From Methylopila capsulata (GTDB lineage: Bacteria; Pseudomonadota; Alphaproteobacteria; Rhizobiales; Methylopilaceae), in contig NZ_JAFBCY010000002.1 of NCBI RefSeq assembly GCF_016907975.1, positions 930,001 through 994,000 of the forward strand: a stretch of 64,000 bases of DNA, given 5' to 3'. Below are positions 35,459 to 44,973 of this stretch, piece after piece. A model generated the notes under the pieces. That model did no database searches and had not been told where the DNA came from. It saw nothing but the letters and a program-made list of their open reading frames with translations. Each line of letters starts with the position of its first letter. Within the stretch, counting starts at the first letter, position 1. A program made the translations under genes and the position numbers.

Positions 35459-36494
35459 CGACCTCGCCGCGGCGGTCGCGGCGGGCGTCATCGACCAGGC
35501 CGCGGCCGACCGGCTGCGCGCCTTCCTGACGCGCGACGACGAGGGGCCCTCCCCGCTCGGCGCGGCCGACCGCGAGGACGTGCGCTTCGTGCGCGGCTTC
35601 CACGACGTGTTCATGAGCTTCGGGCTGGCGGCCCTTCTGATCGGCTTCCGGCTGGCCGTCATGGCCGTGATCCCGGGAAGCGCGCACGCCGCCGCCTTCG
35701 CGCTCGGCGCGAGCGCGATCTGGGCGCTGGCCGAAATCTTCGCCCGCCGCCAGCGGCTGGTGCTCCCGAGCATCGTGCTCGCGCTCGGCTTCGTCACCTA
35801 TGTCGCGACGGCGGCGACGTTCGTGTTCGGGGCGTTCGAATACGCTCCCGGCACGGCGCCGGACGCGGCTCCGTTCTTTGCGGTGGCCGGCGCCGCCCTC
35901 GCCGCCGCGATTGCGTTCAGGCTGCGCTTCCGCCTGCCGTTCTCGAGCCTGCTGATCGCGGGTGGTGTGATCGGCCTCGGGCTCGCCGCTCTCGAGACCG
36001 TCGCGCCCGGGGCTGTGGAAGCCCATTGGGACGGGGTGCTGCTCGGGCTGGGGCTTGCGGTGTTCGCCGTCGCCATGCGGTACGACCTGAAGGACCCCGG
36101 ACGGGTGACCCTCGCCGCGGACCACGCCTTCTGGCTGCACCTGCTCGCCGCGCCGATGATCGTGCACGCGCTGCTCGCCTTCGCGGTCGCGAAGCCGGAC
36201 GCGCCGACCGGCCCCGAGGCGGGTCTGGTCGTCGCGATCATGCTTGCGCTCGCCCTGATCGCGCTCGCGATCGACCGGCGCGCCCTGCTGATGTCCGGGC
36301 TGATCTACTTCGGCGCAGCCATCGGCGTTCTCGTCGCACAGACCGACATCGACCCCGGCGCGATCTTCGCGCTGACGCTGGTGCTGCTTGGCGGCTTCGT
36401 CGTCACGCTCGGGGCGGGCTGGCGGCCGGCGCGCCGCCTCGTGCTCGCGGGCGTTCCCTCCGCCGCCCGCCGCGCCCTTCCTCCCGTTCGGTAG
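35433..36494 (+). CDS. polytopic membrane protein of unknown function between hslV and hslU
   Basis: The 353-residue protein has a short soluble N-terminus (about 45 residues) followed by roughly nine to ten hydrophobic helices (for example [18 protein letters not shown] and [16 protein letters not shown]). The layout resembles DUF2157-like membrane proteins, but I cannot assign it firmly. It starts at a TTG overlapping hslV by 26 bases (a second TTG three codons on is possible) and ends 17 bases before hslU. Relatives often carry an acetyltransferase gene or nothing at this spot, so its presence here is notable. Confidence 0.75.
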   Translation: MRVLRPSADDLAAAVAAGVIDQAAADRLRAFLTRDDEGPSPLGAADREDVRFVRGFHDVFMSFGLAALLIGFRLAVMAVIPGSAHAAAFALGASAIWALAEIFARRQRLVLPSIVLALGFVTYVATAATFVFGAFEYAPGTAPDAAPFFAVAGAALAAAIAFRLRFRLPFSSLLIAGGVIGLGLAALETVAPGAVEAHWDGVLLGLGLAVFAVAMRYDLKDPGRVTLAADHAFWLHLLAAPMIVHALLAFAVAKPDAPTGPEAGLVVAIMLALALIALAIDRRALLMSGLIYFGAAIGVLVAQTDIDPGAIFALTLVLLGGFVVTLGAGWRPARRLVLAGVPSAARRALPPVR

Positions 36495-36511
36495 AGTTTC
36501 CGAGGCCCGCC

Positions 36512-37807
36512 ATGACCGACCTCTCCCCCCGCGAAATCGTTTCCGAGCTCGATCGGCACATCGTCGGCCAGCGCGACGCCAAGCGCGCGGTCGCGATCGC
36601 GCTTCGGAACCGTTGGCGCCGCCTGCAGCTCACCGGCCACCTGCGCGAGGAGGTGCAGCCGAAGAACATCCTGATGATCGGGCCGACCGGCGTGGGCAAG
36701 ACCGAGATCTCACGCCGGCTGGCGCGGCTCGCCAACGCCCCGTTCCTGAAGGTCGAGGCGACCAAGTTCACCGAGGTCGGCTACGTCGGCCGCGACGTGG
36801 AGCAGATCATCCGCGACCTGGTCGAGGTCGCGATCGGCCTGACGCGCGAGACCAAGCGCAAGGACGTCTCCGCCAAGGCCCACATGGCGGCGGAGGAGCG
36901 GGTGGTCACCGCGCTGGTCGGCGCGACCGCGAGCCCGGCGACCCGCGAGAGCTTCCGCAAGAAGCTGCGCGACGGCGAAATGGATGAGAAGGAGATCGAA
37001 ATCGAGGTCGCCTCGTCGGGCGCGCCGATGATGGAGATTCCGGGCATGCCGGGCCAGGTCGGCATGATCTCGCTCGGAGACATCTTCGGGAAGGGCATGC
37101 CCGGCCAGAAGAAGACCCGCCGCGTGCTGGTGAAGGACAGCCACGAGGCGTTGATCGCGGAGGAGTCCGACAAGCTGCTCGACCAGGAGCAGCTCGTCGC
37201 CGAGGCCATCAAGGCGGTCGAGAACGCCGGCATCGTGTTCCTGGACGAGATCGACAAGATCTGCGCCCGCGAGGGCCGCGCCGGCGACGTCTCCCGCGAG
37301 GGCGTGCAGCGCGACCTGCTGCCGCTGATCGAGGGCACCACCGTCGCGACCAAGCACGGGCCGGTGAAGACCGACCACATCCTGTTCATCGCCTCGGGCG
37401 CGTTCCATGTGGCGAAGCCCTCGGACCTCCTGCCGGAGCTGCAAGGCCGCCTCCCGATCCGCGTCGAGCTTTCGGCGCTCGATCGGGAGGACTTCGTGCG
37501 CATCCTCACCGACACCGAAGCCAGTCTCGTCAAGCAGTACGTGGCGCTGCTTGCGACCGAGAACGTGACCCTCGACATCACCGCGGACGGCGTCGACGCG
37601 CTGGCGGACATCGCCGTCGAGGTGAACTCCAGCGTCGAGAACATCGGCGCGCGGCGGCTGCAGACGGTGATGGAGCGGGTGCTCGACGAGATCAGCTTCA
37701 CCGCCGCCGACCGCAGCGGCGAGACGGTGACGGTCGACGGCGACTACGTGCGCAAGTACGTCGGCGACCTCGCGAAGAACGCGGACCTGAGCCAGTTCAT
37801 TCTGTAA
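36512..37807 (+). CDS. hslU: ATP-dependent protease ATPase subunit HslU
   Basis: HslU is the AAA+ unfoldase that feeds HslV. The 431-residue protein has Walker [10 protein letters not shown] (57-65), the pore-loop [14 protein letters not shown], the I-domain insertion, Walker [12 protein letters not shown] and sensor regions [14 protein letters not shown] and [15 protein letters not shown]. The C-terminus DLSQFIL is the conserved tail that docks into HslV. The ATG at 36512 fits the family; the frame is open far upstream inside the membrane-protein gene. Confidence 0.97.
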   Translation: MTDLSPREIVSELDRHIVGQRDAKRAVAIALRNRWRRLQLTGHLREEVQPKNILMIGPTGVGKTEISRRLARLANAPFLKVEATKFTEVGYVGRDVEQIIRDLVEVAIGLTRETKRKDVSAKAHMAAEERVVTALVGATASPATRESFRKKLRDGEMDEKEIEIEVASSGAPMMEIPGMPGQVGMISLGDIFGKGMPGQKKTRRVLVKDSHEALIAEESDKLLDQEQLVAEAIKAVENAGIVFLDEIDKICAREGRAGDVSREGVQRDLLPLIEGTTVATKHGPVKTDHILFIASGAFHVAKPSDLLPELQGRLPIRVELSALDREDFVRILTDTEASLVKQYVALLATENVTLDITADGVDALADIAVEVNSSVENIGARRLQTVMERVLDEISFTAADRSGETVTVDGDYVRKYVGDLAKNADLSQFIL

Positions 37808-37839
37808 GGCGCGCGCTTTACAGCTGTCTCAGGAGATGA

Positions 37840-38032
37840 CGCGGGACATCCCTCCTCACGCGAAGCCTGGGGAGGGTGCCCTCGGCGCAGCCGAGGTCGG
37901 AATGGGGGTCTTGGGCGTCGAGCGCAAGGGCGTGGCGTCCGGCCCGTTCGGCGAGCCTCGTCAGGCCCGCACCCCACCCCGGCCGGGCTACGCCCGTCCA
38001 CCCTCCCCTCTATCGAGGGAGGGATACCCGCG
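37840..38032. repeat. ~190-bp palindromic element, copy 1 (MITE-like)
   Basis: This element fills most of the 303-base gap between the convergent hslU and regA genes. It has imperfect inverted ends (CGCGGGACATCCCTCC at the left; GGGAGGGATACCCGCG at the right). The 26 bases at 38000-38025 are the exact reverse complement of 54205-54230, and similarity continues over the whole element. A separate hairpin, CCCCGGG/CCCGGGG, lies at 38062-38080. No gene is seen in the gap. Confidence 0.7.
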
Positions 38033-38110
38033 CTTCGTTCTCTCGACCGCGGGCTTATGGGCCCCGGGACAAGCCCGGGGCGACCACGGAGCGTGGGACG
38101 TCCCCAGACC

Positions 38111-38692
38111 TCAGCGCGGAGCGCGCTTGGCGAGGATCCGCTGAAGCGTGCGACGGTGCATGTTCAGCCGGCGCGCGGTCTCGGAGACGTTCCGGCCGCA
38201 GAGCTCGTAGACCCGCTGGATGTGCTCCCAACGCACCCGGTCCGCCGACATCGGGTTCTCGGGCGGCTCCGGCTTGTGGTCGCCGGCGCTCAGCGCGCTG
38301 TGGATCTCGTCGGCGTCGGCGGGCTTCGCGAGGTAGTCGACCGCGCCCATCTTCACCGCGGTGACCGCGGTCGCGATGTTGCCGTAGCCGGTGAGCACGA
38401 CGCCCCGGGCGTCCGCCCGACGCGACTTCAGCGCCGAGATCACGTCGAGACCGGACCCGTCGCCGAGCCGCATATCGACCACCGCGAAAGCGGGGGGTGC
38501 GCGTTCGACGGCGTCGAGACCTTCGCGGACGCTCTCCGCGACCGTGACGGCGTAGCCGCGGGCTTCCATGGCGCGGCCGAGCCGCTGCACGAAGGACTTG
38601 TCGTCGTCCACGATGAGCAGCGTCATCTCGGACGCAGCTCCCACGCGAGCGTCCGCTCCGCTCGCGGCTTCGGCCGTCATCTGCATCGACAT
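38111..38692 (-). CDS. regA: RegA/ActR/PrrA-type response regulator
   Basis: This global redox regulator has a receiver domain with D73 as phosphoacceptor (VVDMRLGDGSGLDV) and the K of VDYLAKPADADE, then a short Pro linker and a Fis-type helix-turn-helix (NVSETARRLNMHRRTLQRIL) at the C-terminus. The DNA-binding end is almost invariant in RegA/ActR proteins, which control respiration, carbon and nitrogen genes. The partner kinase RegB/ActS is not adjacent. Start choice is uncertain: ATG 38692 gives 193 residues, and a GTG five codons upstream is possible. Confidence 0.9.
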   Translation of the reverse strand: MSMQMTAEAASGADARVGAASEMTLLIVDDDKSFVQRLGRAMEARGYAVTVAESVREGLDAVERAPPAFAVVDMRLGDGSGLDVISALKSRRADARGVVLTGYGNIATAVTAVKMGAVDYLAKPADADEIHSALSAGDHKPEPPENPMSADRVRWEHIQRVYELCGRNVSETARRLNMHRRTLQRILAKRAPR

Positions 38693-38852
38693 TCCAGACT
38701 TGCTCACATCGCCGCGACCTCTGCCGCGACCGATCGAAGCACTATAGGCGATGACACGGCTCCGCAACCACCGTTCACGTCAGACGGCGATCGTTCATCT
38801 TTGCTGAACGTTGAGCACAGAACGGCTATGGCGCCCGGAGCGCCGCGCGGGA

Positions 38853-39392
38853 TCAGCGCGGCGCGAGCACCATCGTCATCTGCCGGCCTTCGAGCGACGG
38901 ATCGCTCTCGACCTTGGCGATCGGGGAAACCTCCTCGCGCACCTTGATCAGCAGCTTCAGGCCCAGGTCCTGATGCGCCATCTCGCGGCCGCGGAACCGC
39001 AGGGTCACCTTGACCTTGTCGCCCTCTTCGAAGAACCGGCGCATCGCCTTCATCTTCACTTCGTAGTCATGATCATCGATGTTGGGACGCATCTTGATTT
39101 CTTTGACTTCGACGATCTTCTGATTCTTGCGAGCCTCGGCGGCCTTCTTCTGCGACTGGTACTTGTACTTGCCGTAGTCAAGAAGCTTACAGACAGGCGG
39201 AACAGAGTTCGGCGCGATCTCGACGAGATCGAGCCCCGAATCCTCCGCGGCCTGGAGCGCGTCATTGATCTTCGTAGGGCCGAGATTCTGCCCGCTCGCG
39301 TCGATGAGCTGAACCTCGAGGACGCGGATCTCCTTGTTGACGCGAGGTCCGTCTTTTTGAACCGGCGCGACTGGCCTCATGGGACGACGAAT
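38853..39392 (-). CDS. infC: translation initiation factor IF-3 (ATT start)
   Basis: IF-3 binds the 30S subunit and checks start-codon pairing. The 179-residue protein has both IF-3 domains: N-terminal [15 protein letters not shown] and [25 protein letters not shown] (split here), and C-terminal [16 protein letters not shown] with [11 protein letters not shown] start it at an ATT (39390-39392) rather than the ATG four codons on, because AGAGGAG stands nine bases upstream of the ATT and the residues IRRPM fit family N-termini. Non-canonical starts are the known basis of infC autoregulation. Confidence 0.94.
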   Translation of the reverse strand: MRRPMRPVAPVQKDGPRVNKEIRVLEVQLIDASGQNLGPTKINDALQAAEDSGLDLVEIAPNSVPPVCKLLDYGKYKYQSQKKAAEARKNQKIVEVKEIKMRPNIDDHDYEVKMKAMRRFFEEGDKVKVTLRFRGREMAHQDLGLKLLIKVREEVSPIAKVESDPSLEGRQMTMVLAPR

Positions 39393-39531
39393 GGCTGCAA
39401 TCTCCTCTTAACATTGCGGTGCGCCGAGATCTGCTCCAACGCGGAAAGCCCCGTGTTCTGACACGAGGCGCGCGCCAAAGCGGCGAACGTCGCCGACGGC
39501 GAGCCAAAGATCGTGACAAAGGGCCGGGAAG

Positions 39532-40704
39532 TCAACGCCCGGCTTCGTCGAGCAGCCGAACGTAGGCCTCCAGCGTCGCGCGCGTCATCGCCTCGAGGCC
39601 GTAATGCGCCGTCACTCGCCCCCTTGCGCGGGAGGCGAGGGCGGCGCGGTCGTCGGGACCGAGCGCAAGCGCCGCCGTCAAACCCTCGGCCAGCGCCTCG
39701 GGATCTCCGGGCGCCACGAGCCATCCGGTGCGGGCGTCGTCCGTAACCGCCGGCGGCGCGATCACCGTCTCCGCCACCGCGCCGTGGGCGGAGGCGACGA
39801 CCGGTACGCCCATGGCCTGCGCCTCCGTCGCGCCGCGTCCGAAGGCCTCGGGCTCGGTCGAGGGCACAGCCGCAACGTCCGCCGCGACGAGCGCCGCCGG
39901 CACGTCCGCGACGTGGCCGGGCAGACGCAGACGGTCGGCGAGCCCGAGCGCTTCGGCCTGCGCGACCAGCCCGTCGCGGTAGCGGTCCCGCCCCTGCGCG
40001 TCGCCGGCGAGGACGACGACGACGTCCGCGCGCCCGAGCCTGGCGACGGCGTCGAGCAGAACGGACTGCCCCTTCCACGAGGTCAGCCGCGCAGCGAGCA
40101 GCACCACTTTCGCGGCCGCGGGAACCGCCCAGGCCGCGCGCACGGCGGCCACGCGCGCGGGGTCCACCGCCGCCGGATCGAAGGCCGCGAGATCGACGCC
40201 GCGGGGGATCACCACGAGCCGGCCCTTCGGCGCGCCGTGCTGTCGCGTGATGTGCGCCGCGGTGAAGCCGGAGTTCGCAATCACCAGATCGCCGCGCGCC
40301 ATCACCGAATTGTAGAACCGCTTCGCCGCCGAGGCCCCGGAATGGATGCCGGCGGCGGTGGTGACGAAGGGAACGCCCGCCAGCCGGGCCGCGCCGAACG
40401 CGCTCCAGGCCGGAGCGCGGGAGCGGGCGTGGAGGATGTCGGCCCCCTCGGCGCGCACGAGCCGCGCGAGCCGTCCGACGTTCGCCGCCATCGTCAGCGG
40501 GTTCTTGCTGGCCGCGGGAAAGGCCACGTGGCGCGCGCCGGCCGCCTCGAGCGCCGCGACCCCGCGGCCGCCTTCGCTCGCGACCACCGCTCGCGCGCCG
40601 ACGGCGACCAGCGCCTGCGCGACGTCGACGGCCGTGCGCTCCACGCCGCCGGCGTCCAGCGCGGGCAGGATCTGGAGCACGGTGCGGCCGGCGAGGGGAT
40701 GCAC
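39532..40704 (-). CDS. glycosyltransferase family 4 protein
   Basis: The protein has the GT4 fold: N-terminal VLQILPALDAGGVERTAVDVA, mid LVIANSGFTAAHITRQHG, VIPRGVDLAAFDP, then VVLLAARLTSWKGQSVLLDAV and the nucleotide-sugar site PSTEPEAFGRGATEAQAMGVPV. About 390 residues from the GTG at 40702-40704. Earlier in-frame ATGs would add up to 47 residues that are antisense to the yaiI start and lack family character. It is probably a lipopolysaccharide or exopolysaccharide sugar transferase. infC lies 139 bases downstream. Confidence 0.87.
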   Translation of the reverse strand: MHPLAGRTVLQILPALDAGGVERTAVDVAQALVAVGARAVVASEGGRGVAALEAAGARHVAFPAASKNPLTMAANVGRLARLVRAEGADILHARSRAPAWSAFGAARLAGVPFVTTAAGIHSGASAAKRFYNSVMARGDLVIANSGFTAAHITRQHGAPKGRLVVIPRGVDLAAFDPAAVDPARVAAVRAAWAVPAAAKVVLLAARLTSWKGQSVLLDAVARLGRADVVVVLAGDAQGRDRYRDGLVAQAEALGLADRLRLPGHVADVPAALVAADVAAVPSTEPEAFGRGATEAQAMGVPVVASAHGAVAETVIAPPAVTDDARTGWLVAPGDPEALAEGLTAALALGPDDRAALASRARGRVTAHYGLEAMTRATLEAYVRLLDEAGR

Positions 40705-40780
40705 GGGAGAGGGACAGCCTTGCGCGAGGGGGACGGCGCGGCTCTCCCGCGCGGGCTCGCGCCGTGGTACCTCAACGGCG

Positions 40781-41275
40781 ATGACGTCGCCAGAGAGCCA
40801 CCCGCGTCCCGCCGTCTTCATCGACGCCGACGCCTGCCCCGTCAAAGACGAGATCTACAAGGTCGCCGCCCGTCACGGGCTGGACGTCACCGTCGTCGCG
40901 AACCGCTTCATGGTCACGCCGCGGGAGGCCTTCGTCCGCCTGCAGGTCGTGCCCGAAGGCCCGGACGTCGCCGACGACTGGATCGCGGAGCACTGCGTCG
41001 CCCACGACATCGTGGTGACGGCGGACATCCCGCTCGCCGCCCGCTGCCTCGCCAAGGGCGCGGCCGCCATCGGCACCACCGGCAAGCCTTTCACCGAGAG
41101 CTCGATCGGCTCGGCGCTCGCGACCCGCGAGCTGATGAGCCACCTCCGCGAGATCGGCGAGATCACCGGCGGCCCCCGTCCCTTCGCGGCGCGGGACCGC
41201 TCGAATTTCCTTCAGGCGCTGGAGCTCGCCGTGACCCGTTCGAAACGCGCGCTCGCCGAGGCGGCCCGGCCGTGA
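40781..41275 (+). CDS. yaiI: YaiI/YqxD family protein (DUF188)
   Basis: The 164-residue protein belongs to the DUF188 family: FIDADACPVKDEIYKVA, VVANRFMVTP, VVTADIPLAARCLAKGA and GGPRPFAARDRSNFLQAL are diagnostic. The conserved acids suggest a PIN-like nuclease fold, but no activity is established that I can cite. It ends with a GTGA overlap with the metallo-beta-lactamase-fold gene, so the two are coupled. Confidence 0.93.
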   Translation: MTSPESHPRPAVFIDADACPVKDEIYKVAARHGLDVTVVANRFMVTPREAFVRLQVVPEGPDVADDWIAEHCVAHDIVVTADIPLAARCLAKGAAAIGTTGKPFTESSIGSALATRELMSHLREIGEITGGPRPFAARDRSNFLQALELAVTRSKRALAEAARP

Positions 41276-42342
41276 CGCGCCGCGGCGTGATCAGGCTCGG
41301 CGCCCTGCTTGCTGCGAGCGCCGCGGCCGGCGGCTGGTCCTGGCTGGCGTCCGTCCGGGACAAGAACCCCTATTACGCCGGCGCGCCGACCGACCATTTC
41401 GACGGCGTCCGCTTCTTCAACCCCGATCATCAGTGGTCGAAGTCGTTCGGCGACGCCCTGCGCGGCGTCTGGTTCGCGGACAAGGCGAAGTGGCCGGACA
41501 GCTTCCCGAGCCCGTTCGACGCGCAACCGCCCGCCAAGGTCGAGGGCGACCGGCTGCGCGTCACCCTCGTCGGCCACGCCTCGCACCTGATCCAGACGCA
41601 GGGCTTGAACATCCTGATCGATCCGGTGTGGTCCGAGCGGTGCTCGCCGGTCTCCTTCGCCGGGCCGAAGCGGGTCAACCCGCCGGGGATCGCCTTCGAC
41701 GCGCTGCCGAAGATCGACGCGGTGCTGATCACCCACAACCACTACGACCATCTCGATCTCGACACCCTGTCGCGCCTCGCCGCCCGGGACCGGCCGCGGG
41801 TGATCGTGCCGCTCGGCAACGACGCGATCCTCAAGGCGCACGACCCGGCGATCCGGCGGGAGGCCTACGACTGGGGCGCGCGCGTGCCGCTGTCGGAGAC
41901 GGTCGTCGTCAACATCGTGCCGTCCTACCACTGGTCGGCTCGCGGGGTGTTCGACCGGCGCAAGGCGCTGTGGTGCGGCTTCGCGATCGACGCGGGCGGG
42001 GCCGGCAAGCTCTACGCCGCGGGCGACACGGCGCTTGGGCCCCGCAACATCTTCCGGGCGATCCGCGCCGCACACGGCCCGTTCAAGCTCGCGATCCTGC
42101 CGATCGGCGCCTACGAGCCGCGCTGGTTCATGAAGGACCAGCACGTCAACGCGGCCGAAGCGGTCGAGATCATGGGTCTGGTCGGCGCCGAGAACGCCGT
42201 GGGCTGCCACTGGGGCACGTTCCAGCTGACGGCCGAGGCGATCGAAGCCCCGGCCGAGGCGCTGGCCGCCGCGCTGGCGGAACAGACGATCCCCGCGGAT
42301 CGCTTCCGGGCGCTGCGCCCCGGCGAGGTGTGGGAAGGCTGA
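41272..42342 (+). CDS. metallo-beta-lactamase-fold hydrolase (NAPE-PLD/UlaG-like)
   Basis: The 356-residue protein has an N-terminal twin-arginine-like signal (TRRGVIRLGALLAASAAAGG) and then an MBL domain with the metal motif LITHNHYDHLD, VGHASHLIQTQ, PSYHWSARGVFDRR and AAGDTALGPRN. The block HQWSKSFGDALRGVWF and PIGAYEPRWFMKDQHVNAAEA is shared with bacterial proteins related to NAPE-hydrolysing phospholipase D. The GTG start overlaps the yaiI stop. It is likely an exported or membrane-attached phosphodiesterase; substrate unknown. Confidence 0.88.
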   Translation: MTRRGVIRLGALLAASAAAGGWSWLASVRDKNPYYAGAPTDHFDGVRFFNPDHQWSKSFGDALRGVWFADKAKWPDSFPSPFDAQPPAKVEGDRLRVTLVGHASHLIQTQGLNILIDPVWSERCSPVSFAGPKRVNPPGIAFDALPKIDAVLITHNHYDHLDLDTLSRLAARDRPRVIVPLGNDAILKAHDPAIRREAYDWGARVPLSETVVVNIVPSYHWSARGVFDRRKALWCGFAIDAGGAGKLYAAGDTALGPRNIFRAIRAAHGPFKLAILPIGAYEPRWFMKDQHVNAAEAVEIMGLVGAENAVGCHWGTFQLTAEAIEAPAEALAAALAEQTIPADRFRALRPGEVWEG

Positions 42343-42346
42343 CGCC

Positions 42347-43129
42347 TCACTCCGCCGGCTGCGATTGGGCGCCCCGCGCCTGGGCGCGGCGCTCGGCCCA
42401 CTCCACCTTGCGATAGTCGAAGCCGCGGACCAGCGCCGGCTTCACGATCTCGAAGTAGGGCGAGATGTCGAAGTCCCGCGGCATGTAGAGCGAGTCGTGG
42501 CGGATGTGCAGGATCTCATGCCGTTCGCCACGATCGGCGATGGTCTCGACCCGCGGCAGGATCGGATAGCGCACTCGCTCGAAGGCGCGGGCAATCAGGG
42601 ACGAACAGATCGCGCGCGTCGGCAGGCCCGAACCAAGCGACAGCATCCGCCGACGCAGGCGCGCCGACACCAGCGGGATCGGCGTGCAGTAGCGGAGCAG
42701 GTCGAGCACGTTCTTGACGTCGTACTCGTAGCCAAGACGCAGGATGCAGAACCGCGCGACCTGCTCGCGTTCGCACAGGTCGAGGTCGAACGGGCGGCAG
42801 ATGCGAATATGCTCCATCGCGTATTTCGACAGCGGCGCCGAGGCGCAGCCAATGCCGAGCTCCATCTCCACCAGCGTGTGGCGCTCGCCGTCGGGCCCAT
42901 GGACGTCGAGCATGTCGCCGACATAGAGCACCGCGTGCGACCACACTGACGAGGTCATGCGGCGGATCACTCCGGAGACGCGGCTTCGGCCGGCGATCAG
43001 GATCACGTCGCCGACCTCCAGCGTCTCCCGCAGGCGCGCCGGATCGTAGGCCGTCTCGGGCCGGTCCCGGATCTCCTCCGTGAGATAGGTCACCAGACGC
43101 CGGCCGACGGCGTTGCCGATCCAATCCAT
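42347..43129 (-). CDS. YiiX/YebB-like permuted papain-fold hydrolase
   Basis: The 260-residue protein resembles permuted NlpC/P60-like enzymes (YiiX/YebB, DUF830). Candidate catalytic residues are the His in SVWSHAVLYVGDML and the Cys in PTRAICSSLIARAFE; a typical GDVILIAG strand precedes the His. No clear signal peptide is present. Such enzymes may cleave wall peptides or lipid amides. It is divergent from an L,D-transpeptidase across a 423-base gap that contains the nested GANTC palindrome, suggesting shared control. Confidence 0.8.
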   Translation of the reverse strand: MDWIGNAVGRRLVTYLTEEIRDRPETAYDPARLRETLEVGDVILIAGRSRVSGVIRRMTSSVWSHAVLYVGDMLDVHGPDGERHTLVEMELGIGCASAPLSKYAMEHIRICRPFDLDLCEREQVARFCILRLGYEYDVKNVLDLLRYCTPIPLVSARLRRRMLSLGSGLPTRAICSSLIARAFERVRYPILPRVETIADRGERHEILHIRHDSLYMPRDFDISPYFEIVKPALVRGFDYRKVEWAERRAQARGAQSQPAE

Positions 43130-43298
43130 GACGCGGCCCCCCCGTCGACGACGCCACCGCTTTCCGCGCGGCCCTCTGGAACCTCCAGTGTCGTCGCAGA
43201 CGCTGGCCTAAGACTGAAAGGCTCCGGTTCCTGAAGCGGTTTTGATTTTTATAGTTAATGAAATCTTGCCGTTCTCGGTAATTGGTCAGAGACCATCG

Positions 43299-43380
43299 GA
43301 ACGAATCAGGAAGCTGGCGCAAGTCATCGATTCGTTCTCCGTGAACGAATCGCGATTTACTGGCAAATCCTGATTCGTTC
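43299..43380. promoter_or_regulatory. nested inverted repeats with four GANTC sites
   Basis: The outer arms GAACGAATCAGGA (43299-43311) and TCCTGATTCGTTC (43368-43380) are perfect 13-bp inverted repeats. The inner arms CGATTCGTTC (43328-43337) and GAACGAATCG (43343-43352) are a perfect 10-bp pair. All four contain GANTC, the CcrM methylation site. The centre lies at about 43340, the midpoint of the 423-base gap between the YiiX-like and L,D-transpeptidase genes. The rest of the gap is AT-rich promoter-like DNA; no gene was seen in it. Confidence 0.65.
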
Positions 43381-43552
43381 TTTTGACCGACGATCATCCT
43401 TCCGCAGTATTATGCTTAACCAAACGTTTCCAACGACCGTCTTGATCGCATAATTGCTGCTCTCTGGCGGTAGCGAGCGACGATTTGTTTACCCTAACGG
43501 AGGATCGTAACGACGCGCCGGCGTGTCCGGCGACTTACGAAGAGAGGGCCCC

Positions 43553-44785
43553 GTGGCTCACACCTCGCTTAAGGCGGCGACCGTCATCGCCCTCGCGCTC
43601 GTGGCGACCGCCACGCAGGCGACGGAGCGCGACGCCATCGCCGGCATGATCGCGCAAAACTCCGCGTTCGAGCCGCCGCTTGCGGCTCCGCCTCCTGTCA
43701 TGGAGCCCTCGGCTCCCGCCGTCGCGCCTGCGCCGCGCGCCGCGCGGCCCGCCGCTCCCCGCGCCGCCGCGACCCCGATCGACAGCTACCCCGTGGACCT
43801 GCTGATCGCGCTCGCGAACGATGCGGTGTTCACCAGCGATCCCTACCCGCGGGGACAGCACTCCGATCCGCGGATGATCAAGCTGCAGGTGCTGCTCGAC
43901 CGCGCGCACGCCTCCCCCGGCGTCATCGACGGCATCAACGGCGGCAACGTCGCCAAGGCGATCGCGGCCTTCGAGATGATGGTGGGCCATCCCATCGACG
44001 GGGTGATGGACGCCGAGCTCTGGGCGAAGCTCGAGGCCACCTCGACCGAACCGGTGCTGGTCCCCTATGTCATCACCGACAAGGACGTCGCCGGCCCCTT
44101 CGTGCCGGTAATGCCGGACGACTACGCCGAGCAGGCGCTGCTCCCAGGCTCGTCCTATCGCGATCCGGCCGAGATGCTCGCTGAGCGCTTCCACATGGAC
44201 GAAAACTTCCTTCGCCGGCTAAATCCGGGCGTCGACTTCTTCGCCGTAGGCTCGGAGATCATGGTCGCCAACCCCGGCCGCAAGCAGACCGTGAAGGTCG
44301 CGAGCATCGTCGCCGACAAGGGCCGCAAGCAGCTCTTCGGCTTCGACGCCGACGGCAAGATCGTCGTGGCCTACCCCGCCACGATCGGCAGCTCGGATCT
44401 GCCGTCGCCGACTGGCGTTCACGCCGTGAAGGCGATCGCGATCAATCCCGAGTACTGGTACCGCCCGAAAGTGAACTTCCAGCAGGGCAACAACACCAAA
44501 GCGCTGCGCCTGCCGCCCGGCCCTAACGCGCCTGTCGGCGCGGTCTGGATCGGCCTGGACAAGCCGACCTACGGCCTGCATGGCACGCCGGAGCCCTCGC
44601 GCATCGACAAGACCAACAGCCATGGCTGCGTGCGCCTGACCAACTGGGACGCCGACGAGCTGGCGCATCTGGTCGCGCCGGGCGTGGTGGTGGACTTCCG
44701 AGAGCCCGAACTTGCGCCGGCCCAGACGGCGGAGTCGGAGCCGCTGACCACGGGGACGACGCCGGCAAGGACCGTGCCGTACTGA
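43553..44785 (+). CDS. L,D-transpeptidase with N-terminal peptidoglycan-binding-like region
   Basis: The 410-residue precursor has a signal peptide (SLKAATVIALALVATATQA), an Ala/Pro linker, a peptidoglycan-binding-like region (IKLQVLLDRAHASPGVIDGI; FEMMVGHPIDGVMD), a LysM-like stretch (ERFHMDENFLRRLNPG) and a YkuD catalytic domain with LHGTPEPSRIDKTNSHGCVR holding the His and Cys. The GTG at 43553 follows AGAGAGGG; an in-frame GTG ten codons earlier is less likely. It is divergent from the YiiX-like hydrolase. Confidence 0.92.
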   Translation: MAHTSLKAATVIALALVATATQATERDAIAGMIAQNSAFEPPLAAPPPVMEPSAPAVAPAPRAARPAAPRAAATPIDSYPVDLLIALANDAVFTSDPYPRGQHSDPRMIKLQVLLDRAHASPGVIDGINGGNVAKAIAAFEMMVGHPIDGVMDAELWAKLEATSTEPVLVPYVITDKDVAGPFVPVMPDDYAEQALLPGSSYRDPAEMLAERFHMDENFLRRLNPGVDFFAVGSEIMVANPGRKQTVKVASIVADKGRKQLFGFDADGKIVVAYPATIGSSDLPSPTGVHAVKAIAINPEYWYRPKVNFQQGNNTKALRLPPGPNAPVGAVWIGLDKPTYGLHGTPEPSRIDKTNSHGCVRLTNWDADELAHLVAPGVVVDFREPELAPAQTAESEPLTTGTTPARTVPY

Positions 44786-44792
44786 GCGAGCG

Positions 44793-44911
44793 CTTGTCCC
44801 GGCCTTGAGCCGGGACCCATAACCACCATGCTTGCCCCAGAAGACGCGACGACCGACGCGCCAAGCTTCCAACGCGCGAGGTTCTAGGTCCCGGCTCGAG
44901 GCCGGGACAAG
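44793..44911. repeat. 119-bp palindromic intergenic element (copy 1)
   Basis: The 25-bp arms at 44793-44817 and 44887-44911 are inverted repeats matching at 24 of 25 positions; each arm is itself a GTCCCGGC...GCCGGGAC hairpin. Similar DNA, in opposite orientation, is at 63610-63730. It lies between the L,D-transpeptidase gene and holA; no gene is visible in this 188-base gap. Confidence 0.7.
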
Positions 44912-44973
44912 AAGGTCGCGTCCGACCCCCGATCGACGTTGACCCCGCGCGCGCCTCCCGCGACAACTCCGGG

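Noticed and set aside
40705..40845. 47-residue N-terminal extension of the GT4 protein
   Set aside because: The extra residues are antisense to the yaiI start region and lack family similarity; the GTG at 40704 fits the GT4 fold.
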